Positions 54,264 through 62,652 of a DNA stretch of 64,000 nucleotides are shown here, piece by piece (position 1 is the stretch's first letter; the number at the start of each line of letters is the position of its first letter). Position numbers and translations under genes: made by a program. The notes under the pieces were generated by a model. The model was not told the DNA's origin and did no database searches. It was given only the letters and a program-made list of their open reading frames with translations. The stretch comes from HXMU1420-13 sp965601825 (GTDB taxonomy: Bacteria; Bacteroidota; Rhodothermia; Balneolales; Balneolaceae), in assembly GCA_965601825.1 (NCBI GenBank), contig OZ271839.1:2728001-2792000 (forward strand). The letters are read 5' to 3'.

Positions 54264-55342
54264 AGAGGATAGTATTTCAAATATTTTTCTTATGTCTGAT
54301 TGGAGCAGGTCACTTACAGGCTTCTACTGTAAGCGATACGCTTGTCGTTGGTATTTACAACAATCCACCTTTTGTTATACAAACTGAAGAAGGTGATTTC
54401 GAAGGGTTGAGTATTGAATTATGGGAAAGTATTGCAGAATCAGCAGAACTAAATTATCGCTATGAACTCTACTCTGATGTCATTGGCATTCTAAAAAGTT
54501 TGGAGTATAAAGAAGTTGATCTAACTATCAATCCAATGGAAGTAAATGATGTTCGTGTCCGAAAGTTTGATATGACTCAACCCTATTTTATCTCCAGTAT
54601 TGGTGTTGCAATTCCGACTTTAAATCGATCCCCTTTCACAAGCTTTTTGAATACCATCTTTTCACTAGCATTCCTGGAGATTATCGTATACCTAATGCTT
54701 GTGATATTTGTCTTTGGCTTCTTTTTATGGCTGGTTGAGAGAAAACATAATAAGATTCAATTTCGGCCGGGTTTGTTAGGTTTGTTTGATGGATTATGGT
54801 GGTCGGCCGTTACGATGACTACTGTGGGTTATGGAGATAAAGCTCCCAAATCAAATGCAGGTAAAGGAATTGCCATAGTATGGATGTTCACAGCGGTGAT
54901 TATTATCTCCAGTTTTACAGCCAGCATAGCCTCAACGCTTACAATTACAGGATTACAAACTGATATAGAGAACGAAGAAGACATCAGATTGGCAGAAAGC
55001 ATATCGGTTGTTGGTGCAAGTGCCGGTGAAGCTTACTTATTGCAAGAAGACATTCCAATATCCAAAGCTTATGCTTCCCCTATCCTTGCCCTTAGAGCGC
55101 TGGCAAAAAAAGACAACGATCTGCTACTTTTCGATCATACCATATTACAATACTACATCAACCGACTTTCCTTAGATGATAAAGTTCAATTACTGCCTCT
55201 GACTTTGAAAGAAGATTATCAGAGCTTTATGCTACCCAAAAACCATCCTTATTACGATCAAATTAATGTTGGATTGATGCAGGAAATACAAAAAGAAAGC
55301 TGGGAAGAGCTACAAATTAAGTATGATGCAAAGGGCAGGTAA
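54260..55342 (+). CDS. Prokaryotic ionotropic-glutamate-receptor-type potassium channel
   Basis: 360 residues, signal peptide to about residue 22. Order: ligand-binding half S1 (about 25-125), transmembrane M1 (about 135-159), pore loop with the potassium-channel filter TVGYGD (188-193), transmembrane M2 with SSFTASIASTLT (218-229), and ligand-binding half S2 (about 232-355). R99 in NDVRVRK aligns with the arginine binding the ligand carboxylate, and D292 in LLLFDHTILQYY with the acidic residue binding the amino group. This is the GluR0 architecture. An amino acid is the likely ligand, inferred. Starts inside the end of the sensor gene. Confidence 0.85.
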   Translation: MKRIVFQIFFLCLIGAGHLQASTVSDTLVVGIYNNPPFVIQTEEGDFEGLSIELWESIAESAELNYRYELYSDVIGILKSLEYKEVDLTINPMEVNDVRVRKFDMTQPYFISSIGVAIPTLNRSPFTSFLNTIFSLAFLEIIVYLMLVIFVFGFFLWLVERKHNKIQFRPGLLGLFDGLWWSAVTMTTVGYGDKAPKSNAGKGIAIVWMFTAVIIISSFTASIASTLTITGLQTDIENEEDIRLAESISVVGASAGEAYLLQEDIPISKAYASPILALRALAKKDNDLLLFDHTILQYYINRLSLDDKVQLLPLTLKEDYQSFMLPKNHPYYDQINVGLMQEIQKESWEELQIKYDAKGR

Positions 55343-55397
55343 AGATTACTCCCGTCAACTGAAAACCCAAATTTAGGTCAGTTTCGAATAAGAACAA

Positions 55398-55790
55398 TCA
55401 CCTTATCTTACTCTTTTCAAACTTAGCATTATTGAGTTGTTGCTTGATCTTCTTATCAGGTAGAAAGGCCATTCTTAGTTTAGTAATGTCGTTGGCTGTG
55501 ACTTTATCAGCATGTTCTTTCCCATTCCCTGAGGCGTGTAAACTGTAAGTTCCAAAGCCATCCAATCTCACATTATTGCCTTCAAGAAGAAATTGCGGAA
55601 TTACTTCTATAAAAGAGTAAACCACACCTACAACATCAGCTTTACTAAGTGACGAACGTTTAGAAATTTCTGCACAAACTGCATCAAGATTTATTGTATC
55701 CCTTCCTGTAAGAATGGGATAGTATTTAACGGGTTTATCCCCCGCCATTCCACGAGGTTTTTTTGATACAACGGTATACTTTATTGACAT
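55398..55790 (-). CDS. HU family DNA-binding protein, long Bacteroidota type
   Basis: 130-residue protein of the HU/IHF-like superfamily: helix pair INLDAVCAEISKRSSLSKADV, FLLEGNNVRLDGFGTYSLHASG strands, and a basic C-terminal tail (KKIKQQLNNAKFEKSKIR). The N-terminal 20-residue extension (YTVVSKKPRGMAGDKPVKYYP) is typical of the longer HU-like proteins of Bacteroidota. It probably shapes the nucleoid and may assist recombination. Convergent with the channel gene. Confidence 0.88.
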   Translation of the reverse strand: MSIKYTVVSKKPRGMAGDKPVKYYPILTGRDTINLDAVCAEISKRSSLSKADVVGVVYSFIEVIPQFLLEGNNVRLDGFGTYSLHASGNGKEHADKVTANDITKLRMAFLPDKKIKQQLNNAKFEKSKIR

Positions 55791-56065
55791 GATAATAACA
55801 CTATTTTTAGATCTCCCAGATCTTCTATATATATGATAGGTATCATAGTATAATGTAATACGTATTAAAATATAAAATAATATGTATCTAAGTTAATCTT
55901 AATCAATATTGCTCTATTATTTTACTGTGAGATTCTTAATAAGACATATATATCTTTCAAGCGGAACATTTAACCGGTATGATATTATCTTCAAAACTCT
56001 TCAATTAGAACATCAATCTGTACCCATACTTTTAACAGTATCAAATCTAATTAAGCAAGTGATTT
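55791..56065. other. AT-rich intergenic region
   Basis: About 275 bases of very high AT content with several ATATAT runs. It must hold the HU promoter and that of the LRR gene. No tRNA or small gene is visible. Confidence 0.5.
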
Positions 56066-56611
56066 TTGAGTAATACAATTAATATATCCGATCAAGAATT
56101 TGACATAAGTATTGATTCACTCAAGTTATATTATATCCTTGATCCAAATGAATTAAAGAGACTTAAAGAGTTTAAAAATCTTACTTATCTGGGATTAGGC
56201 AGCAGTAACATTGATGATAAGGGCTTGAAATACATTTCAGAGAGCCAATCAATCCAGAATATTAACCTGCAATGTACTGAAATAACTGATATTGGAATTG
56301 CATATCTGGTGCAACTAAAGAGCCTGAATATTTTAAGGCTTAAAGAATGTGACTATATCTCCAATTACTCAGTGCAGCATTTTAATAACATGGAGAACCT
56401 GGTTGATCTGCAAATCCATGATACCAACATCGATCAGAATGGTCTTAATAATCTCGATTCAACAAAATTAACGTTTCTATCTATACAAGTATGGAATGAT
56501 AACTTTTCATACGATTTCCTTATTAAATATTCCGCCAAATATCCGAACTGTGAAATACTCGTAAAAGGAAAAGGCACCTTTCTAAGAGGTGCCTTTAATG
56601 GTGATTGGTAA
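56066..56611 (+). CDS. Leucine-rich-repeat protein
   Basis: 181 residues, TTG start, no signal peptide. At least four LRR units are seen: LTYLGLGSSNIDDKGLKYIS, IQNINLQCTEITDIGIAYL, LNILRLKECDYISNYSVQHF and LVDLQIHDTNIDQNGLNNL. The pattern LxxLxLxxTxIxDxGLxxL is the GALA/cysteine-containing LRR subtype. Likely a protein-binding scaffold. The 3' end overlaps a strong hairpin. Partner unknown. Confidence 0.72.
   Translation: MSNTINISDQEFDISIDSLKLYYILDPNELKRLKEFKNLTYLGLGSSNIDDKGLKYISESQSIQNINLQCTEITDIGIAYLVQLKSLNILRLKECDYISNYSVQHFNNMENLVDLQIHDTNIDQNGLNNLDSTKLTFLSIQVWNDNFSYDFLIKYSAKYPNCEILVKGKGTFLRGAFNGDW
56570..56596 (-). terminator. Hairpin overlapping the LRR gene end
   Basis: 10-bp stem AAAGGCACCT / AGGTGCCTTT with a 7-base loop, inside the last codons of the LRR gene. 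On the minus strand it is followed by TTTTCCTTTTAC, so it could terminate the leftward gene at 56735; the plus strand lacks a T tract. Confidence 0.5.
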
Positions 56612-56623
56612 ACAATATCCAGT

Positions 56624-56730
56624 TGTCATGCTGAACTTGATTCAGCATCTGTAATGCATATTACTTTGTTTAATATCACAATTGATAAGCGTTATAGTCT
56701 CTACAGATTCCGGATCATGTCCGGAATGAC
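56624..56730. repeat. Double-hairpin dispersed repeat
   Basis: Two hairpins, ATGCTGAA-CTTGA-TTCAGCAT (56628-56648) and ATTCCGGA-TCATG-TCCGGAAT (56707-56727), enclosed by GTCAT...ATCTG and CAGAT...ATGAC, so the pair is itself inverted. This is the layout of bacterial BIME/REP-like repeats. Confidence 0.7.
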
Positions 56731-56734
56731 TACA

Positions 56735-58102
56735 CTAACCATGTAAACTCAACTCTTCCTCTGCTACAATTTCATTTTTAGTAAGGAATTCTTTCAGTAC
56801 ATCTTCCAGGCTAGGTGAACCAATTGACTGTAAATCATAGAATACACGTGTATTTGGCTTCTTGATATCAATCACACGATTCAAATCTATTGGAGTGCCA
56901 ATTATTACTCCTTCACAATCGCAGCTATTAATAGTTGCTTCAAGATCGCGGAGTTGTGCTTCTCCATAACCCATTGCCGGTAACAGTGTCCCGATTTCAG
57001 GATAGGACTGGAATGTTCCTTTTAATTGACCAACCAGGAATGGACGTGGGTCAATTTTCTCCGATGCACCAAACTTCTCAGCGGCAAGTGTTCCGGCTCC
57101 GGTTTTCATTCCACCGTGTGTAACGGTTGGACCATCTTCTATAACCAGAACTTTTTTATTACGAATTACTGATGGATCTTCAACGCGTATAGGTGATGCT
57201 GCATCAACTACTATTGCTTCCGGTACTACTTCTGCAATGGTTTTTCTGATGAGTGCAATGTCTTCAGGTCGTCCACTATCAATCTTATTAATTATCACTA
57301 CATCAGATAATCGCATGTTCACTTCACCGGGATAGTATTGCATCCCATGTTCCGCTCTGTGAGGATCTGTAACGGTGATAAAGAGATCTGATTGGTAGAA
57401 CGGAAAATCATTGTTACCACCATCCCAAACGATAATGTCACATCCGTCCGGATCATTCTCTGCTGCACGAACAATTTTTTCGTAATCAACACCCGCGTAT
57501 ATCACGTTCCCTCGAACAATATGAGGTTCATACTCTTCCATTTCCTCGATCGTACACTCGTGTTTCTCTAAATCTTCAAGTGAAGCAAAGCGCTGTACCG
57601 CCTGTGCTTCTAAATCTCCATAAGGCATTGGATGTCGAATAGCGACAACTTTTAGCCCCTTTTTCATCAAGATTTCTATTAGATGTCGAGATGTTTGGCT
57701 TTTCCCACAACCGGTTCGAGTTGCACAGATACTAATTAAAGGTTTGGTGCTTTTAATGGATGTATCTTTTGTACCAAGTAGCACAAAATTCGCTCCGGCT
57801 TTATTAACAATGGCGCTTTTATGCATCAGATAATCGTAGGATACATCCGAATATGAGAAAGCTACATCATCAATTTTTAATTCTGTTATCAGGTTTTCAA
57901 GATCTTTCTCATCGTAAATAGGAATTCCATTTGGATACAATTCACCTGCTAAAGAAGCCGGATATTTACGATCTAGAATATTGGGAATTTGTGCTGCCGT
58001 AAAAGCTACTACCTCGTAGTTAGGATTATCCCGATAGACTGTATTGAAGTTGTGAAAATCACGACCGGCAGCTCCCATGATGAGGACTCTATTTTTCTTC
58101 AT
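56735..58102 (-). CDS. Cyclic 2,3-diphosphoglycerate synthetase-like P-loop protein
   Basis: 455 residues. N-terminal Rossmann-like segment MKKNRVLIMGAAGRDFHNFNTVYR, P-loop-like ATRTGCGKSQTSRH at 128-140, then DIIVWDGGNNDFPF, NMRLSDVVIINKID and the C-terminal GVIIGTPIDLNRVIDI. This combination matches the cpgS family of archaeal cyclic 2,3-diphosphoglycerate synthetases, whose product is a compatible solute in hyperthermophilic methanogens. Bacterial homologues are often annotated only as GTPases, and the bacterial reaction is not established to my knowledge. Not closely linked to its neighbours. Confidence 0.7.
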   Translation of the reverse strand: MKKNRVLIMGAAGRDFHNFNTVYRDNPNYEVVAFTAAQIPNILDRKYPASLAGELYPNGIPIYDEKDLENLITELKIDDVAFSYSDVSYDYLMHKSAIVNKAGANFVLLGTKDTSIKSTKPLISICATRTGCGKSQTSRHLIEILMKKGLKVVAIRHPMPYGDLEAQAVQRFASLEDLEKHECTIEEMEEYEPHIVRGNVIYAGVDYEKIVRAAENDPDGCDIIVWDGGNNDFPFYQSDLFITVTDPHRAEHGMQYYPGEVNMRLSDVVIINKIDSGRPEDIALIRKTIAEVVPEAIVVDAASPIRVEDPSVIRNKKVLVIEDGPTVTHGGMKTGAGTLAAEKFGASEKIDPRPFLVGQLKGTFQSYPEIGTLLPAMGYGEAQLRDLEATINSCDCEGVIIGTPIDLNRVIDIKKPNTRVFYDLQSIGSPSLEDVLKEFLTKNEIVAEEELSLHG

Positions 58103-58334
58103 CTTTGGAATATTTATTGGTTGCCATTCATGAATAAAAAAGATCCGATGATTTACATCAGTGTATTCCGATGTGTGTAAGTTTTAAACCGAGATGGTTA
58201 GGCTAGGTTAAAACTAAGACTCGGGTACTTTTTATCCGCTTTTAAATAGTTTAAAGCTCTAAAATGAATATCAAATAAAGATGTCCCTTTCATTTCAGAA
58301 CTAATACATAAGCGTACTGAAACCAATAATTGAA

Positions 58335-59324
58335 TTACTTTACTTGTAATAAAGTCCTGCCTTTTCGCCTGTTTTCGATATGAAGATGAGCAGAAGCAAT
58401 CTCTTCTAATGTATAAATATTGCCAATTGATAATCCTTCCCATCCATCTGAAAGTGCTTCGGCCAAATCACTTGCGGCTGTTCTTTTTGCCTCTAAACTA
58501 AAATCATCACTTCCTAAAAAGTAGACAGTGATATTTGAGAAAACCAGAGGCCAAAAAGGGATGCTGGCCGGATTTTGGTTCGTTGCATAAGTAGCGATAG
58601 AACCACCTTGTTTAAGAATAGCTACATCAACATCAATATTGGCTGCAAAAGCTACTTCAACAATATGGTTTACTCCATCGGGATAATCATTTTTAATATG
58701 TTCCTTAAGTGAATCATTTACTAAGTAGACTTTATCTGCTCCTGCCTTTTTAGCTATTTCAATATCATCTTCTTTCATGACAGTAGCTAAAACTTCAGCT
58801 CCTGATTTCTTAGCCATTGCAACAGCACATTGCCCAACAGCCCCACTTCCTCCTTGTATGAGAACCACTTGTCCTGCACGATTAAATCTATAAGAATTAT
58901 TTCCGACATTAACAGCGCGATGAGCAGTTATTCCGGGAATCCCCATTTGTGCAGCCTGTTTCAGATCAACATTATCTGAAATTTCAATCACATTATTTTC
59001 TGGTACACAACAGAATTCAGCAGCAGTCCCAAATTGACGGTATGATTGAGCTCCAAAACAAAGAACTTTCTTTCCAATCCAATTTTCATCAACGCCCTCT
59101 CCTACGTTGGTAACAAATCCTGCTCCATCACTATGTGGAATGATCATATCATATGGCATTCCCATTCCAAACGTATCGGCTCTTTTCTTTACTTCACCTG
59201 GATTCACGCCTGAATAATGAATTTCAATCTGTATTTCACCCTTTTTTGGCAGAATGTCTTCAATTTCTTTAACCGTCAATACATCGTTTGCTTTCCCTTG
59301 TTGTGTATAAAATGCTGCTTTCAT
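58335..59324 (-). CDS. Zinc-free MDR family quinone oxidoreductase
   Basis: 329-residue medium-chain dehydrogenase/reductase. YSGVNPGEVKKRADTFG and IQGGSGAVGQCAVAMAKKSGAEV (nucleotide binding AxxGxxG variant GSGAVG) are typical of NADPH:quinone reductase (zeta-crystallin) enzymes. The catalytic zinc ligands of alcohol dehydrogenases are absent. It reduces quinones or enones with NADPH; substrate not predictable. Stands alone. Confidence 0.85.
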   Translation of the reverse strand: MKAAFYTQQGKANDVLTVKEIEDILPKKGEIQIEIHYSGVNPGEVKKRADTFGMGMPYDMIIPHSDGAGFVTNVGEGVDENWIGKKVLCFGAQSYRQFGTAAEFCCVPENNVIEISDNVDLKQAAQMGIPGITAHRAVNVGNNSYRFNRAGQVVLIQGGSGAVGQCAVAMAKKSGAEVLATVMKEDDIEIAKKAGADKVYLVNDSLKEHIKNDYPDGVNHIVEVAFAANIDVDVAILKQGGSIATYATNQNPASIPFWPLVFSNITVYFLGSDDFSLEAKRTAASDLAEALSDGWEGLSIGNIYTLEEIASAHLHIENRRKGRTLLQVK

Positions 59325-59379
59325 CGAATCAGAAATAAGGAATTAGTTGATTTATATAATTAGTGGAGTGATCATTTTA

Positions 59380-59847
59380 TTACTCTAGTTTTTTCCATTC
59401 TTCTACATTAGTTATTGATTTTTGATACTCCATGAGCATGGTCCATTTGCCCGTAGATTTTGTTAACAATGCCTCAAATACGATATAAACTTCCTGATAC
59501 TCTTCCCCTTGGTTTTGCCATGCATACTTAAAGATTCCGGTTTGATGAGCTGTTGATTCGCCTATAGCATTTTCTGAGAATCGAAATTCGACAGAGGCAG
59601 TCATTAATCCTTCCTTTGTATTATCAAACCCCTCTTTCCAACCATCCAAAGCAACTTGAATAGGTACACTACTTCCTGAAATCCCATTTACTAAAACAGC
59701 CTCTTCATGAAATGATGCTGCATATGCTTCAAAATCTCCCTCCTTCACCTGTCGTTCTGCTTCAATCCAAAATTGGGTTATTTCCGCTACAGGAGTTTGA
59801 GCGATTGCATTTGAAATTAGAAATAAAGAAAAGACTAAAACTCTCAT
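59380..59847 (-). CDS. Exported NTF2-like protein
   Basis: 155 residues from the ATG complementary to 59845-59847; the frame runs further up but into the neighbouring rsgA region. Signal peptide MRVLVFSLFLISNAIAQ. The mature protein (EGDFEAYAASFHEEAVLVNG, WTMLMEYQKSITNV) has the NTF2/SnoaL-like pattern. Convergent to no gene; divergent from rsgA with 73 bases between. Possibly a ligand-binding or hydrolase-like protein. Confidence 0.72.
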   Translation of the reverse strand: MRVLVFSLFLISNAIAQTPVAEITQFWIEAERQVKEGDFEAYAASFHEEAVLVNGISGSSVPIQVALDGWKEGFDNTKEGLMTASVEFRFSENAIGESTAHQTGIFKYAWQNQGEEYQEVYIVFEALLTKSTGKWTMLMEYQKSITNVEEWKKLE

Positions 59848-59920
59848 ATTTTTTTTTGAAGAAGATAGTAAGTAGTGATTTAAATGCTTGCCAAATCTGT
59901 GCACTTGCGTATTTTCTGTG

Positions 59921-60832
59921 ATGCAAAAAGGAAGAGTCATCCAATCAACCGGTAGCTGGTATAAAGTCCAGACCGAAGCTGAGTTAATTGAAAGTAGATT
60001 ACCGGGTAGATTTCGTCTGGACGGTAAAGAGGTTACAAATCCCATTGCAGTTGGCGACTATGTTGATCTTTCAATTAATGAAGATGGAACCGGGACCATT
60101 GAAAATATCCATGAAAGAGCGAATTATATCACTCGACAAGCCACACACGGACGCCGTGGAGAGCATATTTTAGTATCTAATTTAGATGTCGCATTTGTTG
60201 TCCAATCTATCCTAAAACCACGTATGAAAGAAGGATTTGTGGATCGGTTTTTAGTCACTTGCGAAGCTTATGATGTGGAAGGTAATATCATCATCAATAA
60301 AATGGATTTAGCGAACAAGAAAGCTGAGAGCTATGTTCAACAGGTAACTGAGTTGTATGAATCGTTAGGTTATAAAGTATTTGCAACCAACGCTCACGAT
60401 CCGGGCTCACTTACTGAACTAATCGATCAAATTGAAGGAAAAACCACCGCTTTTATTGGTCCATCCGGAGTTGGAAAAACAAGTCTCCTCAATTCAATTG
60501 ATCCAAATTATTCAGAAAAAGTCGGAGAAGTTTCCAGTTATTCAAACAAAGGTAAACACACCACAACATTCGCAAAGTTAATAGAAATAGAGAACGGTGG
60601 TTACATTGTTGACACACCTGGAATTCGTGAATTTGGGCTATTTAATATAGAACCATGGGAGCTATCACTATACTTCCCTGAAATGCTTGAAGCACGCAAG
60701 AAGTGCAAATTCAACAATTGTACTCATATACATGAACCCGGATGTGGGGTTATCGAGGCTTTTGAGAATGGGGAAATCGATGCCGGTCGTTACCAATCCT
60801 ATATAAATATGTTGGAATCTTTAGAAGATTAA
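59921..60832 (+). CDS. rsgA: Ribosome biogenesis GTPase RsgA
   Basis: 303 residues from ATG 59921. RsgA is a circularly permuted GTPase that matures the 30S subunit: G4 NKMD (126-129) precedes G1 GPSGVGKT (180-187) and G3 DTPG (231-234). The N-terminal OB fold and the C-terminal zinc site (CKFNNCTHIHEPGC) are present. An in-frame start at 59888 is rejected because MQKGRVIQSTGSWY is the family N-terminus. Confidence 0.95.
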   Translation: MQKGRVIQSTGSWYKVQTEAELIESRLPGRFRLDGKEVTNPIAVGDYVDLSINEDGTGTIENIHERANYITRQATHGRRGEHILVSNLDVAFVVQSILKPRMKEGFVDRFLVTCEAYDVEGNIIINKMDLANKKAESYVQQVTELYESLGYKVFATNAHDPGSLTELIDQIEGKTTAFIGPSGVGKTSLLNSIDPNYSEKVGEVSSYSNKGKHTTTFAKLIEIENGGYIVDTPGIREFGLFNIEPWELSLYFPEMLEARKKCKFNNCTHIHEPGCGVIEAFENGEIDAGRYQSYINMLESLED

Positions 60833-60920
60833 ACAACTATAATCAAAGAATTAGGCTATATATTTTCACGATAATATTCCTAATATTGGTCAATATTCTA
60901 TTTTAATTAAGGAGAAGTAT

Positions 60921-61880
60921 ATGAATAGACGATTTTCAAACCTTTGTACCGCAATAGCTTTTGTGGTGGTTATGATTAGTACCTCAATTCCTGCAACCGC
61001 ACAATTAGATTCTATCGATGATTTTTTTAGTGCCAGTACTGCAGATGTTGAAAAACTAACACAAGCTTATCTAAAGCCTTTTGGTACTGGATTAAGTACA
61101 ACTCTTAACTCCGGATGGGCGACAAAAGCCGCTCCTACTAAAACTCTTGGATTCAGTTTACAAGTGCGTGTGGCAGCTGCAGCTGTACCTTCAAAGGATT
61201 TAAGCTTTGATGTGAACGATTTAGGACTTGAAGGAGGATATACAGTTAGTGGTAATTCTTCGAGTACTATTAACGGTGCTGATGACTCTGGCCAAACACT
61301 TAGTTTGTTAGGAAATCCGGTTTTTACCATGCCTCAAGGTACAGGTTTCGAATATGTTCCAATCGCGATGTTACAGGGTAATGTAGGGTTAATAAAAGGA
61401 ACAGATGTTACTGTTAGATACATCCCGGAAACTGATTTAGGGGACTTTGGTACCATTTCACTTTCAGGTGTAGGTATTAAGCATGGTTTAAACCAATGGC
61501 TACCAGGTGGCAAACTATTACCGGTTGATATATCTGTTATGGCTGCTTATACAACATTAAGCCTAAATGCTGATTTAAGTGCAAATCAAGCTGTGGAAAC
61601 TACAACAGATGCATTTGTACTAAATGCATTGGTGGGTAAAAGTCTACCATTTATTTCAGCATATGCAGGAATCGGTTTCCAGTCCGGTTCGTTTGAATTA
61701 AATCTTGAAGAAGGTGGACTCTTAACAGATCCAATAAATTACACACAAGACTCTGATGCAGCTATTCAAGCTTTAGCTGGTGTTCAGTTTAAGATTGCTT
61801 TCCTACGCGTATTTGCTGAGGCAACAGCAGCAGAATATGTTACCTATAATGCCGGTGTTGGAATTGGGTTAAGAAATTAA
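60921..61880 (+). CDS. DUF6588-like outer-membrane protein
   Basis: 319 residues with a signal peptide ending TATAQ, preceded by AAGGAG. Features: LNSGWATKAAPTKTLGFSL and FTMPQGTGFEYVPIAMLQ, DVTVRYIPETDLGDFGTISLSG, GIKHGLNQWLPGGKLLPVDIS. These match the DUF6588 proteins of Bacteroidota, predicted beta-barrels of unknown function. Monocistronic with a downstream terminator. Confidence 0.78.
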   Translation: MNRRFSNLCTAIAFVVVMISTSIPATAQLDSIDDFFSASTADVEKLTQAYLKPFGTGLSTTLNSGWATKAAPTKTLGFSLQVRVAAAAVPSKDLSFDVNDLGLEGGYTVSGNSSSTINGADDSGQTLSLLGNPVFTMPQGTGFEYVPIAMLQGNVGLIKGTDVTVRYIPETDLGDFGTISLSGVGIKHGLNQWLPGGKLLPVDISVMAAYTTLSLNADLSANQAVETTTDAFVLNALVGKSLPFISAYAGIGFQSGSFELNLEEGGLLTDPINYTQDSDAAIQALAGVQFKIAFLRVFAEATAAEYVTYNAGVGIGLRN

Positions 61881-61903
61881 TCCGCTTGATTTATTGATAT
61901 AAA

Positions 61904-61930
61904 AAAAGACGCCTTAGAGCGTCTTTTTTT
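61904..61930. terminator. Bidirectional terminator
   Basis: Stem AAAAGACGC / GCGTCTTTT with loop CTTAGA, flanked by A's on the left and T's on the right, so it can end both the DUF6588 gene and the leftward ABC-transporter operon. Confidence 0.9.
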
Positions 61931-61932
61931 GT

Positions 61933-62652
61933 TTATAAGCTTTCTACTCCTTCCAGAGTTGGATTTTCGACTACAGTGTCGGATTCTATGACACCATCTC
62001 GGAGTCGAACAATTCTCCGTGAGTGATCGGCAATTTCATTCTCATGGGTTACGAGAATTATAGTATTGCCTTGTCTGTAGAGCTCTTCAAATAGTAACAT
62101 AATCTCTTCCCCTGTTTTAGAGTCGAGGTTACCGGTCGGCTCATCAGCAAGTAAAATCGAAGGATTATTTACCAAAGCTCTTGCAATCGCAACACGTTGA
62201 CGCTGACCACCGGATAATTCATTCGGTTTGTGATCAACTCGATCACCTAATCCGACTTTAGTTAACACTTCATTCGCTCTCTCTTTGCGTTCAGCTGATT
62301 TCATCCCTGAATAAATCAAAGGAAGTTCAACATTAGCTAAACAAGTGGTCCTTGGAAGTAGGTTAAATGTTTGGAATACGAATCCAATCTCACGATTTCG
62401 AACTTCAGCAAGTTCAGCATCATTCATTTCAGACACTCGATTGTTATTCAATATATATTCGCCTGATGTGGGTGTATCTAAGCAACCGATCATATTCATT
62501 AATGTCGATTTACCTGAACCGGAAGGCCCCATGATCGCGATGTATTCATTTCTGCTTACATCAAAGGTAACACCATTTAGAGCTTTAACCGTTGTGTCAC
62601 CCATCTGGTAGAAACGAGTTAAGTCAGTGATTTGAATTACCGGTTGACTCAT
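61933..62652 (-). CDS. ABC transporter ATPase, MacB/LolD type
   Basis: 239-residue ATPase: Walker A GPSGSGKST, signature LSGGQRQRVAIARAL, Walker B LLADEPTGNLD and the H-loop VTHE. The ETTVKALNGV-like start and FQTFNLLPRTTCLANVELPL are typical of LolD/MacB ATPases. Coupled (TAATG-like overlap) to a periplasmic adaptor gene, so an efflux or lipoprotein-export-type complex is indicated. The permease is not in the window, probably beyond the right edge. Confidence 0.92.
   Translation of the reverse strand: MSQPVIQITDLTRFYQMGDTTVKALNGVTFDVSRNEYIAIMGPSGSGKSTLMNMIGCLDTPTSGEYILNNNRVSEMNDAELAEVRNREIGFVFQTFNLLPRTTCLANVELPLIYSGMKSAERKERANEVLTKVGLGDRVDHKPNELSGGQRQRVAIARALVNNPSILLADEPTGNLDSKTGEEIMLLFEELYRQGNTIILVTHENEIADHSRRIVRLRDGVIESDTVVENPTLEGVESL

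Noticed and set aside
58198..58443. 81-residue frame overlapping the quinone oxidoreductase end
   Set aside because: Overlaps 109 bases of a well-supported gene in another frame and has no domain or start signal.
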